Assembly (NCBI GenBank): GCA_964523005.1
Contig: CAZFZL010000003.1
Span: 1-27,225 of the forward strand
From: UMGS1307 sp964523005
GTDB taxonomy: Bacteria; Bacillota; Clostridia; Oscillospirales; CAG-382
Length of the DNA: 27,225 bases
Direction: 5' to 3'
Part shown: piece after piece, positions 5,721-13,400 of the stretch
How the letters are laid out: the number at the start of each line of letters is the position of its first letter
How positions within the stretch are numbered: position 1 is the stretch's first letter
The notes under the pieces: generated by a model
What the model was told of the DNA's origin: nothing
Seen by the model: the letters and a program-made list of their open reading frames with translations, nothing else
Database searches by the model: none
Made by a program: the position numbers and the translations under genes

Positions 5721-7641
5721 GATCAAAAAGAATCAGGCTCCGGCAGGCGAATATAACGACGAACAGATACAGGTGCTCGAAGGCCTGGAGGCAGTTAGAA
5801 AAAGACCGGGTATGTATATCGGTACCACCTCTTCAAAAGGACTTCATCATCTCGTATATGAAATAGTCGATAACTCGATAGACGAAGCGCTTGCCGGGTA
5901 CTGCAAAAAAATAGAGGTATGGCTCAATAAAGACAACAGCGTGAGCGTAAGAGACGACGGCAGGGGAGTTCCGTCCGGCATTCATCCGAAGCTCCATCTT
6001 CCCACGCTTGAGGTTATATTTACAGTCCTGCATGCCGGCGGTAAATTCGGCGGCGGCGGATATCAGATAGCAGGCGGTTTGCACGGCGTCGGCGCGTCCG
6101 TTGTGAACGCGCTTTCAAGGAGAGTCGAGGTTGTCAACTGCCACGAGGGGAAACAGTACGCGGTGGCGTTTGAATACGGAAAAGTAAAGGAGTCGGTCAA
6201 ATGTATCGGAGAAACACAGGAGCACGGGCTTTTCGTTCGCTTCTGGCCTGACGATACGATATTTGAGGAAACGGTGTTTGACCGTGAGGTCGTGAGAACG
6301 CGCCTGCGCGAGCAGTCGTTCCTGAACGCGGGGATACACATCGTTCTTTATGACGAGCGCGACAGTGAGCATGAAAAAGAAGAATTCTGCTTTGAGGGCG
6401 GCATAAAGAGCTTTGTTGAATATATAAACAGCAAAAAAGCGGCAGAGATATTGACTCCTGATGTTATATATCTCTCCGGCTCGCGCGGCACGTCGGTCGC
6501 CGAGGTCGCGATGCAGTACAACGATACCTACACCGAGCAGATACTCTCGTTCGCCAACAACATGAACACCATCGAGGGCGGAACGCATGAGATCGGCTTC
6601 AAATCGGCGCTCACGAAGGTGTTCAACGATTACGGAAAAAAGAACAACATCCTCAAGCCCGATGAAAAGCTGACCGGTGAGGACGTGAGAGAGGGACTGA
6701 CGGCGGTCATAAGCGTAAAGCTTGAGGACGCTCAGTTCGAAAGCCAGACGAAGGCGAAGCTCGGCAACAGCGAGATAAGAACGCTCGTCGAAACGATGGT
6801 CGGCGAAAAGCTCGCTGAATATCTTGAGGAAAACCCGGCAGTCGGAAAGACAGTGCTTGAAAAATCCATATCGGCTTCGCGCGCGCGCGAAGCGGCGAGA
6901 AAAGCAAGAGAGCTTACGCGCCGCAAGGGATTGCTTGAGTCGTCCTCGCTTCCGAGCAAGCTCGCCGACTGCAACGAACGCAGAGCGGAATTTACCGAAC
7001 TGTATCTCGTCGAGGGAGATTCCGCAGGCGGCACGGCAAAGGACGGACGCGACAGCAAATTCCAGGCGATCCTTCCGCTTCGCGGCAAGATACTCAACGT
7101 AGAAAAAGCACGGCTCGACAGGATATATTCGTCGACGCAGATCATCCCGATAATCCTTGCGCTCGGCACGGGTATCGGCGATGAATTCGATATATCGAAG
7201 CTCAGGTACGGCAAGATAATCATTATGGCGGATGCCGACGTTGACGGCGAGCATATAAAAACACTGCTTCTGACGTTCTTCTTCCGTCATATGCGCCCTC
7301 TCATCGAGCAGGGACACGTCTTTGCCGCACAGCCGCCGCTGTATAAGGTTTTTAAGGGCAAACAGACTCGATACGCTTTTTCAGACGAAGAACGCGATGA
7401 GAAAATACAGGAGCTCGGCGGCAGCGCCGCAGCCGAACGGTATAAGGGTCTTGGTGAAATGGATGCCGATCAGCTTTGGGACACGACGATGGATCCCGAA
7501 AGACGTATTTTGAAAAAAGTCAACATCGTCGACGCCTTTGAAGCAGACGCGATATTCACAGTTCTGATGGGCGACAAGGTCGAGCCGAGGCGCGAATTCA
7601 TAGAAGAAAACGCAAAATATGTCTCAAATCTCGACATATAG
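5713..7641 (+). CDS. gyrB: DNA gyrase subunit B
   Basis: A 642-residue type IIA topoisomerase ATPase subunit, the usual Gram-positive length. The GHKL ATP-binding fold has EIVDNSIDEALAG (50-62), DDGRGVP (81-87) and GGLHGVGASVVNALS (121-135). The TOPRIM metal-binding residues lie in EGDSAGG (434-440) and DADVDG (507-512). The C-terminus carries RYKGLGEMDADQLWDTTMDP, which contacts GyrA. With GyrA it introduces negative supercoils using ATP. Its ATG overlaps the end of the RemB-like gene. GyrB is preferred over ParE because of the conserved origin-proximal recF-remB-gyrB-gyrA context. Confidence 0.97.
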   Translation: MDEIKKNQAPAGEYNDEQIQVLEGLEAVRKRPGMYIGTTSSKGLHHLVYEIVDNSIDEALAGYCKKIEVWLNKDNSVSVRDDGRGVPSGIHPKLHLPTLEVIFTVLHAGGKFGGGGYQIAGGLHGVGASVVNALSRRVEVVNCHEGKQYAVAFEYGKVKESVKCIGETQEHGLFVRFWPDDTIFEETVFDREVVRTRLREQSFLNAGIHIVLYDERDSEHEKEEFCFEGGIKSFVEYINSKKAAEILTPDVIYLSGSRGTSVAEVAMQYNDTYTEQILSFANNMNTIEGGTHEIGFKSALTKVFNDYGKKNNILKPDEKLTGEDVREGLTAVISVKLEDAQFESQTKAKLGNSEIRTLVETMVGEKLAEYLEENPAVGKTVLEKSISASRAREAARKARELTRRKGLLESSSLPSKLADCNERRAEFTELYLVEGDSAGGTAKDGRDSKFQAILPLRGKILNVEKARLDRIYSSTQIIPIILALGTGIGDEFDISKLRYGKIIIMADADVDGEHIKTLLLTFFFRHMRPLIEQGHVFAAQPPLYKVFKGKQTRYAFSDEERDEKIQELGGSAAAERYKGLGEMDADQLWDTTMDPERRILKKVNIVDAFEADAIFTVLMGDKVEPRREFIEENAKYVSNLDI

Positions 7642-7687
7642 CAAGGATTTTCGGCTTATATATATAATTTTCAAAAATGACGTAAAA

Positions 7688-7720
7688 TTATACACACTCT
7701 GTGGATTGCCCTGTGGAAAA
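7688..7720. promoter_or_regulatory. Cluster of three DnaA-box-like sites in the gyrA leader
   Basis: TTATACACA (7688-7696, 8/9 to the DnaA box), then on the opposite strand TGTGGATTG (7700-7708, 7/9 to TGTGGATAA) and TGTGGAAAA (7712-7720, 8/9). The starts are 12 bases apart each time. The sites lie 26-58 bases before the gyrA ATG, between gyrB and gyrA. DnaA binding is inferred only from motif similarity. Confidence 0.45.
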
Positions 7721-7745
7721 ACCGTTTATAAGAATAGGATAGAAT

Positions 7746-10280
7746 ATGGATAACGAATATAAAGCTCACGAGTCTCAGGAAATATTGGAAATAGGTCTGG
7801 AAAAAGAGGTCAAAACAGCATATATCAATTATGCGATGTCCGTTATAATCGGACGTGCGCTGCCGGACGTGCGCGACGGGCTTAAGCCCGTACACCGCAG
7901 GATACTGTATGCGATGTATAAGGATCAGCTCACGTACGACAAGCCCTTCCGCAAATCAGCAACGACCGTCGGTAATGTGCTCGGTCATTACCATCCGCAC
8001 GGCGACCAGGCAGTATACGATTCGATGGTCAGGCTTGCGCAGCCTTTTTCGCTGCGCTATCCGCTCGTCGAAGGTCACGGAAACTTCGGTAACATAGACG
8101 GCGACTCCGCGGCTGCGTACCGTTATACGGAAGCAAGGATGGCGAAGATCGCAAACCTCATGCTTCAGGATATAGACAAGAACGTCGTCGATTTTTCACC
8201 GAACTTCGACAATAAGCTGCAGGAGCCGGATTATCTGCCGGCGCGCTTCCCGAACCTGCTCGTCAACGGCTCGATAGGTATAGCCGTCGGTATGGCGACA
8301 AACATCCCGCCGCACAACATGGGCGAGGTCATAGACGGCGTGAATTACCTTATGGATCACCCGGACTGCACCGTGACAGAGCTGATGCAGTTCATCAAGG
8401 GTCCTGATTTCCCGACATACGGCACGATACACGGCACCGCCGGAATATACGAGGCGTATTCGACAGGACGCGGAAGGATAAAAGTCAGGGCAAAAACGCA
8501 TTTTGAGGAAAAGCACGGAAGAACGAGCATAATCGTCACCGAAATACCCTATCAGGTGAATCGCTCGATGCTGCTTGAAGGGATAGTAAATCTCGTAAAG
8601 GCAAAGCGCATAGAAGGAATATCGGACATACGCAACGAATCCGGCAGGAACGGAATGCGCATAGTCATCGATATCAAGCGCGAAGCGAACGCGCAGGTCG
8701 TTTTGAATCTGCTGTTCAAGTACTCGCAGCTCGAGGACACCTTCGCAATAAATATGCTCGCGCTCGTCAACGGAGAGCCGAAGCTGCTTGGACTCAAGGA
8801 AATACTCAGCCAATACCTCATGCATCAGGAAAACGTAATGGTTCGCAAGCTCAACTATGACCTTGACGTTGCGCGAAAGCTGTCGCATATATATGAGGGC
8901 TACACCGTCGCAATAGATAACATCGACAGAGTTATCGAGCTTATAAGAGCGAGCGCAAATGTCGCCGACGCAAAGACGGCGCTGATGAATGAGTTCACGC
9001 TCAGCGACGCACAGGCACAGGCGATAGTCGATATGACGCTCGGAAGACTTTCAGGCCTCGAGCGCATAAAGATAGAAGAAAAGCTCGCGCAGCTGCTCGC
9101 GCAGATAAAAGAGATCACCGAGATACTTGCCGACAATTCAAGGATAAACGGACTCATCCGCGACAACCTCAACGAGATAAAGGAAAAATACGGCGACGAG
9201 CGGCGCACGGAGATAGAACAGGTCGAGAACGAAATACTAATCGAAGACCTGATCGACCGCGTCAACAGCGTCGTGACTGTCACCCAGACAGGCTATATCA
9301 AGCGACTGCCTGCCGACACCTATCAGGCACAGCACAGGGGCGGCAAGGGCATAACGGCGATGACGACCAAGGAAGAGGATTTCGTCAAGGACGTGATCAT
9401 CGCCCACAGTCACTCATACCTGCTTATGTTCTCGAATCTCGGACGTGTTTACAGAAAGAAATGCTATGAGATCCCCGAAAGCACGCGCACCTCGCGAGGC
9501 ACGAATCTAGTGAACGTGCTTTCGCTCGATGAAAACGAAAAGATAACCGCGTTCGTCTCAGTCGACCGTTTCTCGTCTGAGGAATACCTCATGCTCGTCA
9601 CGAAGTTCGGCGTTATCAAACGTATATGCATGACCGAATACCAGACGAAGCGCACGGGCGGACTGTTTGCGATCAACCTTGACGAGGGCGACGAGCTGCT
9701 TTACGTGCTCAGAACGAGCGGCAGCGACGACATAATCACCGCGTCACGCAGCGGTCTTGCGATAAGATTCAACGAAAACGACGTCAGAGCAGTGGGCAGA
9801 CAGGCGCGCGGCGTCAGAGCGATGATGCTTGCTCCGGACGATACGATAGTAGGAGTGGCGGTAATCACCGCTGATTTCGCCGAAAGCGGAATGAAGCTTA
9901 TAACAGTTACTGAAAAGGGCTTCGGAAAACGCTGTGAGGCGAGCGACTTCTCAACACAGCAGCGTGGCGGCAAGGGTATGATATGTCACCGTATCGGTGA
10001 ACGCACAGGTATGCTTACCGGCATATCCGCGGTTGCGCCGGACGATGATCTGATGCTCATAACCGACGGCGGCACGATGATAAGAACACCCGCCGGAAGC
10101 ATACCGGTATACGGCAGAGCTACAAGCGGCGTTATTGTAATGCGGACAACGGACGATGCGTCAATAATCAGCTTCGCTGTGCTTAAGCCCGATCCGGAGC
10201 CGGAAGAGGATGTAAGCGCAGACCTCGAAACGGACGAAGACGCGCAGGAGACCGAAGCAGAAGATAACGGCGAAGAATAA
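7746..10280 (+). CDS. gyrA: DNA gyrase subunit A
   Basis: An 844-residue subunit that breaks and rejoins DNA. The catalytic tyrosine is Tyr127 in AAYRYTEARM; the preceding GNFGNIDGDSAA block is canonical. The C-terminal half has the repeated beta-pinwheel blades and a GyrA-box-like QRGGKGM (a similar HRGGKGI lies earlier), followed by an acidic tail rich in Glu/Asp, as in gyrase and not ParC. In the quinolone-resistance region the sequence is HPHGDQAVYD: Gln88 takes the place of Escherichia coli Ser83, while the acidic residue (Asp92) is kept. The ATG at 7746 follows AGGAT. A 104-base spacer separates it from gyrB. Confidence 0.97.
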   Translation: MDNEYKAHESQEILEIGLEKEVKTAYINYAMSVIIGRALPDVRDGLKPVHRRILYAMYKDQLTYDKPFRKSATTVGNVLGHYHPHGDQAVYDSMVRLAQPFSLRYPLVEGHGNFGNIDGDSAAAYRYTEARMAKIANLMLQDIDKNVVDFSPNFDNKLQEPDYLPARFPNLLVNGSIGIAVGMATNIPPHNMGEVIDGVNYLMDHPDCTVTELMQFIKGPDFPTYGTIHGTAGIYEAYSTGRGRIKVRAKTHFEEKHGRTSIIVTEIPYQVNRSMLLEGIVNLVKAKRIEGISDIRNESGRNGMRIVIDIKREANAQVVLNLLFKYSQLEDTFAINMLALVNGEPKLLGLKEILSQYLMHQENVMVRKLNYDLDVARKLSHIYEGYTVAIDNIDRVIELIRASANVADAKTALMNEFTLSDAQAQAIVDMTLGRLSGLERIKIEEKLAQLLAQIKEITEILADNSRINGLIRDNLNEIKEKYGDERRTEIEQVENEILIEDLIDRVNSVVTVTQTGYIKRLPADTYQAQHRGGKGITAMTTKEEDFVKDVIIAHSHSYLLMFSNLGRVYRKKCYEIPESTRTSRGTNLVNVLSLDENEKITAFVSVDRFSSEEYLMLVTKFGVIKRICMTEYQTKRTGGLFAINLDEGDELLYVLRTSGSDDIITASRSGLAIRFNENDVRAVGRQARGVRAMMLAPDDTIVGVAVITADFAESGMKLITVTEKGFGKRCEASDFSTQQRGGKGMICHRIGERTGMLTGISAVAPDDDLMLITDGGTMIRTPAGSIPVYGRATSGVIVMRTTDDASIISFAVLKPDPEPEEDVSADLETDEDAQETEAEDNGEE

Positions 10281-10313
10281 ACACATCCGCTTCCGGGAAG
10301 CCGGAGGCATTAT

Positions 10314-10337
10314 ATGAAAGGCAGTCATATCAAATGA
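10314..10337 (+). CDS. Possible 7-codon leader peptide before the phosphopantetheinyl transferase
   Basis: A very short frame encoding MKGSHIK. It has the best ribosome site in the area, GGAGG at 10303-10307, six bases before its ATG, and its stop overlaps the start of the next gene (ATGA, 10334-10337). The next gene by itself has only AAAGG twelve bases away. The arrangement suggests translational coupling or control, but a frame this short can occur by chance. Confidence 0.35.
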   Translation: MKGSHIK

Positions 10338-10876
10338 ACGGAAAGACCTTTATTTACGAATACCATACCGACAAAGAGGAGCGTCATGAGCTTGTTCAGG
10401 CGGCGGTACGGGAATACGCCGGAGATGAAAGCGTCACAGTACAGTATACTGCAAAGGGGAAACCCTATGTGAACGACAGGGATTCGCTTTATCTGAGCGT
10501 AACGACGACAGGCGAGGTGATGGTGGTAATAGTGTCCGAGCATCCCGTGGGGATAGACGGCGAATACCTTCCGCGCATGGTCGCGCCGCAGAGAAAAACA
10601 GATTACGCAATGCTTGCGGAACGGTTTTTCACCGAAGAGGAGGCCGAATACGTCAGAAACGGCGACGGTCAGGCGATATGCTTTGCGCGTATATGGACGC
10701 GCAAGGAGGCATATGTTAAGTATACGGGTAAGGGGCTTTCGGATTTTCCCAATTTCTCCGTTTACGACGGCACACATTTTGTAAGCGAAATCGGCGAAGT
10801 GCCGATAAAGCGTATGCATCTGTCGTTCCCCATGTCTGAGGATTATATGTTTGCCATAGCAGGCATATGCGACTGA
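10334..10876 (+). CDS. 4'-phosphopantetheinyl transferase superfamily protein (Sfp-like)
   Basis: A 180-residue protein with two hallmark motifs of this superfamily: GIDGE (73-77, usually GIDIE, supplying Mg-binding Asp and Glu) and ARIWTRKEAYVKYTGKG (118-134, usually W(S/T)xKEAxxKxxGxG). KGKPY (41-45) is the N-terminal substrate-side motif. These enzymes transfer the phosphopantetheine arm of CoA to a serine of carrier proteins. The usual N-L-S-H motif reads LSVTTTG (54-60), so the conserved His is missing. No carrier protein or synthase gene is nearby; it lies between gyrA and an LCP-like gene, so whether it serves fatty acid ACP or a secondary pathway cannot be told. Shorter than Bacillus Sfp (about 224), hence no gene symbol. 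Confidence 0.85.
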   Translation: MNGKTFIYEYHTDKEERHELVQAAVREYAGDESVTVQYTAKGKPYVNDRDSLYLSVTTTGEVMVVIVSEHPVGIDGEYLPRMVAPQRKTDYAMLAERFFTEEEAEYVRNGDGQAICFARIWTRKEAYVKYTGKGLSDFPNFSVYDGTHFVSEIGEVPIKRMHLSFPMSEDYMFAIAGICD

Positions 10877-10912
10877 GCGTCAGCTCAGCAACAACAGGAA
10901 GGTTAACTGATC

Positions 10913-11947
10913 ATGTCAAGAGGGTTTAAAACATTTTTCATTACATTTCTCGTCGGGCTGCTTGTTTTCGGGCTTGCGGCGTCGTACATACTTAACAATT
11001 ATGTAGATGATTTTATTGATCAGATGTTCGGTCTGGGTGAAACGAGCAAAACAGAAAGCACGGCATCGGAGGACGATACCTCGTCAGACGCCTCGCTGAC
11101 CGACGTTTCATCGGATGCGTCGCGTGACGACGTTTCGTATTCAGACGATTTTGCCGGCGAATCGATGGGAACATTAATGATCTTTGAAAACGCTGCAGGC
11201 GAAGCGGATACGATAATCCTGGTACGGCGCAGCAAAGAAAATACGCGTGCCTTCGCTACGGTTATACCGGCGGATACACGGATGTATATTGACGGGAAAA
11301 ACACCGAGCTTCGTGATCTGCTTAAAACGAGAGACGCCGCGTTCTTTGCCGCAAAGACAGAGGCGATAACGGGTGTTGCGATCAATTATTATATGATCGT
11401 CCCGTTCGAGAATGTAAACGCGTTTGCACAGTCGCTGTTCGCGAAGTTCACGAATCTGACATACACCGCGCCGTACGCGATGGTGGAAATCAAAGAGCCT
11501 GAAGAGGACGAAAGCACTGACGAAGGTTCCGGAGAAAGCGTTGCGGAGGGTGAATCGGCAGCACCGGAATACATCGTAAACATAACGGCAGGCAAGCATA
11601 CGCTTGACGCGGATATGTTCGTAGGCGTGCTGTACTTTTACCTTGACGGAAGCGCAGAAAAGCATAACGCACTCGTGGAAGGACTTGCGTCGACACTGTT
11701 CACACAGATGTACACTTCTTCGAACAAGAGCGCTATAACCGATGTTGCCGAAGCGCTGCTTTCTTTGGCAAACACTAATATGACGAAGGAAAACGTACAG
11801 GATAACATCGACATCATCACCTCCTATACTTCTTTCTCAACGACATTCATCAAGTATCCGGGAACGTATAGGGAACTGGCAGGCAAAAACATCTACTTCA
11901 ATCCTGATATAGACAGCGCAATAAGCGCATTCAAAGCATACAGATAA
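10913..11947 (+). CDS. Membrane-anchored divergent LytR-CpsA-Psr (LCP)-like protein
   Basis: A 344-residue protein with an N-terminal membrane segment (about 8-28) and a Ser/Asp-rich linker (42-80) containing repeated SSDAS. Residues 84-185 and 219-260 resemble an LCP fold: ADTIILVRR (98-106) corresponds to the S-D-T-I-M-L strand and INYYMIVPFENVNAF (157-171) to the I-D-Y-Y-V-x-V-x-F segment. LCP enzymes attach glycopolymers to peptidoglycan outside the cell. Expected arginines are gone: P-R-D-T reads PADT (119-122) and the V-R-Y-R motif region reads GVLYFY (238-243). A second acidic low-complexity insert lies at 195-218. It may be a non-catalytic relative with a structural or regulatory role; the family assignment itself is moderate. 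Confidence 0.6.
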   Translation: MSRGFKTFFITFLVGLLVFGLAASYILNNYVDDFIDQMFGLGETSKTESTASEDDTSSDASLTDVSSDASRDDVSYSDDFAGESMGTLMIFENAAGEADTIILVRRSKENTRAFATVIPADTRMYIDGKNTELRDLLKTRDAAFFAAKTEAITGVAINYYMIVPFENVNAFAQSLFAKFTNLTYTAPYAMVEIKEPEEDESTDEGSGESVAEGESAAPEYIVNITAGKHTLDADMFVGVLYFYLDGSAEKHNALVEGLASTLFTQMYTSSNKSAITDVAEALLSLANTNMTKENVQDNIDIITSYTSFSTTFIKYPGTYRELAGKNIYFNPDIDSAISAFKAYR

Positions 11948-11963
11948 AATGGAGGTCACGCCG

Positions 11964-12440
11964 ATGACGGCTGTCCGGATCGTTCATGTTGGTGACTTCA
12001 AAGAAAAATTTTACGCCGATGCCGCTGCGGAATATACGAAGCGGCTCGGCGCTTTTTGTACACTTCGCGACGTGACGGTGCGCGAGGAAAAGACCGACGA
12101 CAAAAAGGCTTCGGATACGCTCATAGAACGCGCGCTCGAAGCAGAGGGCGCACGGATACGCGAAGCGGCGGGAAAAAGCAAATGCATCGCGCTGTGTGTA
12201 GAAGGAAAACAGATTAGCTCGCAGGAGCTTGCGGCGCTGATAGAAAAAATGCAGTATGACGGAGAGATCGCGTTTATTATCGGCTCAAGCCGCGGTCTTT
12301 CAGCCGACCTCAAGGAGCAGTGCGCACAGCGTATCTCAATGTCGGCGATGACGTTTCCGCACGAGCTTGCGCGTGTGATGCTGCTTGAACAGCTTTATCG
12401 CGCCTTTACTATTCTCGGCGGCAAAAAGTATCACAAATAG
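11964..12440 (+). CDS. rlmH: 23S rRNA (pseudouridine1915-N3)-methyltransferase RlmH
   Basis: A 158-residue SPOUT methyltransferase that methylates pseudouridine 1915 in helix 69 of 23S rRNA on the assembled ribosome. The C-terminal knot carries LCVEGKQISSQELA, FIIGSSRGLS, SMSAMTFPHELARVMLLEQ and the ending LYRAFTILGGKKYHK, all diagnostic. I chose the ATG at 11964 because GGAGGT (11951-11956) lies seven bases before it; the in-frame ATG at 11949 overlaps that ribosome site. Length matches the 155-160 residues of the family. It begins just after the LCP-like gene and precedes the ABC transporter promoter. Confidence 0.95.
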   Translation: MTAVRIVHVGDFKEKFYADAAAEYTKRLGAFCTLRDVTVREEKTDDKKASDTLIERALEAEGARIREAAGKSKCIALCVEGKQISSQELAALIEKMQYDGEIAFIIGSSRGLSADLKEQCAQRISMSAMTFPHELARVMLLEQLYRAFTILGGKKYHK

Positions 12441-12451
12441 AAGAAAACCTG

Positions 12452-12480
12452 TTGACAAAGCCTTTCGCGTGTGGTATTAT
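12452..12480 (+). promoter_or_regulatory. Sigma-A type promoter of the amino acid ABC transporter
   Basis: Consensus TTGACA (12452-12457), 17 bases, TATTAT (12475-12480), with TGG just upstream giving an extended -10. The predicted start is near 12487. Overlapping palindromes TAACGCGTTA (12499-12508) and CGTTAACG (12504-12511) lie just downstream and could be an operator. Confidence 0.85.
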
Positions 12481-12527
12481 AATAATACTTTACCAAGATA
12501 ACGCGTTAACGTGAAAGGAAAAATTAC

Positions 12528-13322
12528 ATGAAAAAGATAGCTGCGCTGCTGATGGCGCTCGTCATGCTGTGCGTGTGTGTTTCGTGTGCATCGTCCTCCG
12601 ACGCCGAGTACATAGAAGAAAAAGGAACGTTTATAATAGGCATCACTTATTATGAGCCGATGAACTATCTTGACGGCGGCGAGCTGACGGGATTTGAGAC
12701 GGAATTCGCAAAAAAGGTCTGTGAAAAGCTCGGACTTACGCCTGTTTTTCAGGAGATCAACTGGGAGACGAAGGAGATCGAGCTTGCAGGAAAGACGATC
12801 GACTGTATCTGGAACGGAATGACGATCACTCCGAAGCGTCTTGAAACGATGTCGATAAGCACTGCGTATATGTCCAACAAGCAGGTGCTCGTCGTCAAGA
12901 AAGAAAATCTTGATAAATACACCGACGCCGCTTCGTTCAGCAAAGCAAAGCTCGTGGCGGAGGCTGAATCGGCAGGTGAAACCGTTGCGAAGGAAAACTC
13001 GCTGTTCGCAGAAGCCGAATACACTGCCGTCGATTCGATGAAAACGGCAATAATGGAAGTCGCAGCAGGCACGGCTGATGCGTGTGTTGTCGACTACGTT
13101 ACGTCGATAGGCATGATAGGCGAGGGTACATCGTACAGCGGACTTGCCGTGGACGGGGACTTTGCATTTGATGAAGAAACATACGGCATCGCGTTCCGCA
13201 AGGGAAGCGACATGACCGAAAAGGTCAACGCCGTCATCGCCGAGCTGCTCAGCAGCGGATACCTTGAAACGCTTGCGGAAAAATACAAGCTTGAAGACCA
13301 GATCATAAAAGCGGCAGAGTAA
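12528..13322 (+). CDS. Amino acid ABC transporter substrate-binding lipoprotein
   Basis: A 264-residue extracellular solute-binding protein of family 3 (SBP_bac_3, polar amino acids). A lipoprotein signal peptide ends CVSC, with Cys20 as the lipidated residue; a Cys at the -3 position is unusual. The mature part has the family markers IIGITYYEPMNYLD, LTGFETEFAKKVCEKLG, DCIWNGMTITPKR and FRKGSDMTEKVNAVIAEL. It captures substrate outside the membrane and hands it to the permease encoded next. AAAGG precedes the ATG at 12528. A hairpin with a T-run follows it, probably raising its level over the other subunits. The exact amino acid cannot be read from sequence; cystine, glutamine or a similar polar residue is possible. 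Confidence 0.92.
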   Translation: MKKIAALLMALVMLCVCVSCASSSDAEYIEEKGTFIIGITYYEPMNYLDGGELTGFETEFAKKVCEKLGLTPVFQEINWETKEIELAGKTIDCIWNGMTITPKRLETMSISTAYMSNKQVLVVKKENLDKYTDAASFSKAKLVAEAESAGETVAKENSLFAEAEYTAVDSMKTAIMEVAAGTADACVVDYVTSIGMIGEGTSYSGLAVDGDFAFDEETYGIAFRKGSDMTEKVNAVIAELLSSGYLETLAEKYKLEDQIIKAAE

Positions 13323-13338
13323 GCAAAAAGACAAAACA

Positions 13339-13383
13339 TGCCGGAGCGCAGGTTGTTTTCACCTGTTCTCCGGCAATATTTTT
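13339..13383 (+). terminator. Stem-loop with T-run between binding-protein and permease genes
   Basis: TGCCGGAG (13339-13346) pairs with CTCCGGCA (13368-13375), and inner CAGGT/ACCTG extends the stem; TATTTTT follows. It lies between the first and second genes of the operon, so it is more likely a partial terminator or a 3' mRNA stabiliser favouring the binding protein than a full stop. Confidence 0.75.
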
Positions 13384-13400
13384 CGCTGGGAAAGAGACAA

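Noticed and set aside
6115..7317. 400-residue open frame on the minus strand inside gyrB
   Set aside because: It is antisense to well-conserved gyrB codons, has no recognisable domain, and is explained by codon bias of the real gene.
12477..13334. 285-residue minus-strand frame over the amino acid binding-protein gene
   Set aside because: Antisense shadow with Cys/Phe/Arg-rich composition and no motif; the plus-strand lipoprotein is clear.
13338..13400. Upstream in-frame start for the permease
   Set aside because: The region is a stem-loop with T-run and would add a lead lacking permease similarity; the ATG at 13401 fits family length.
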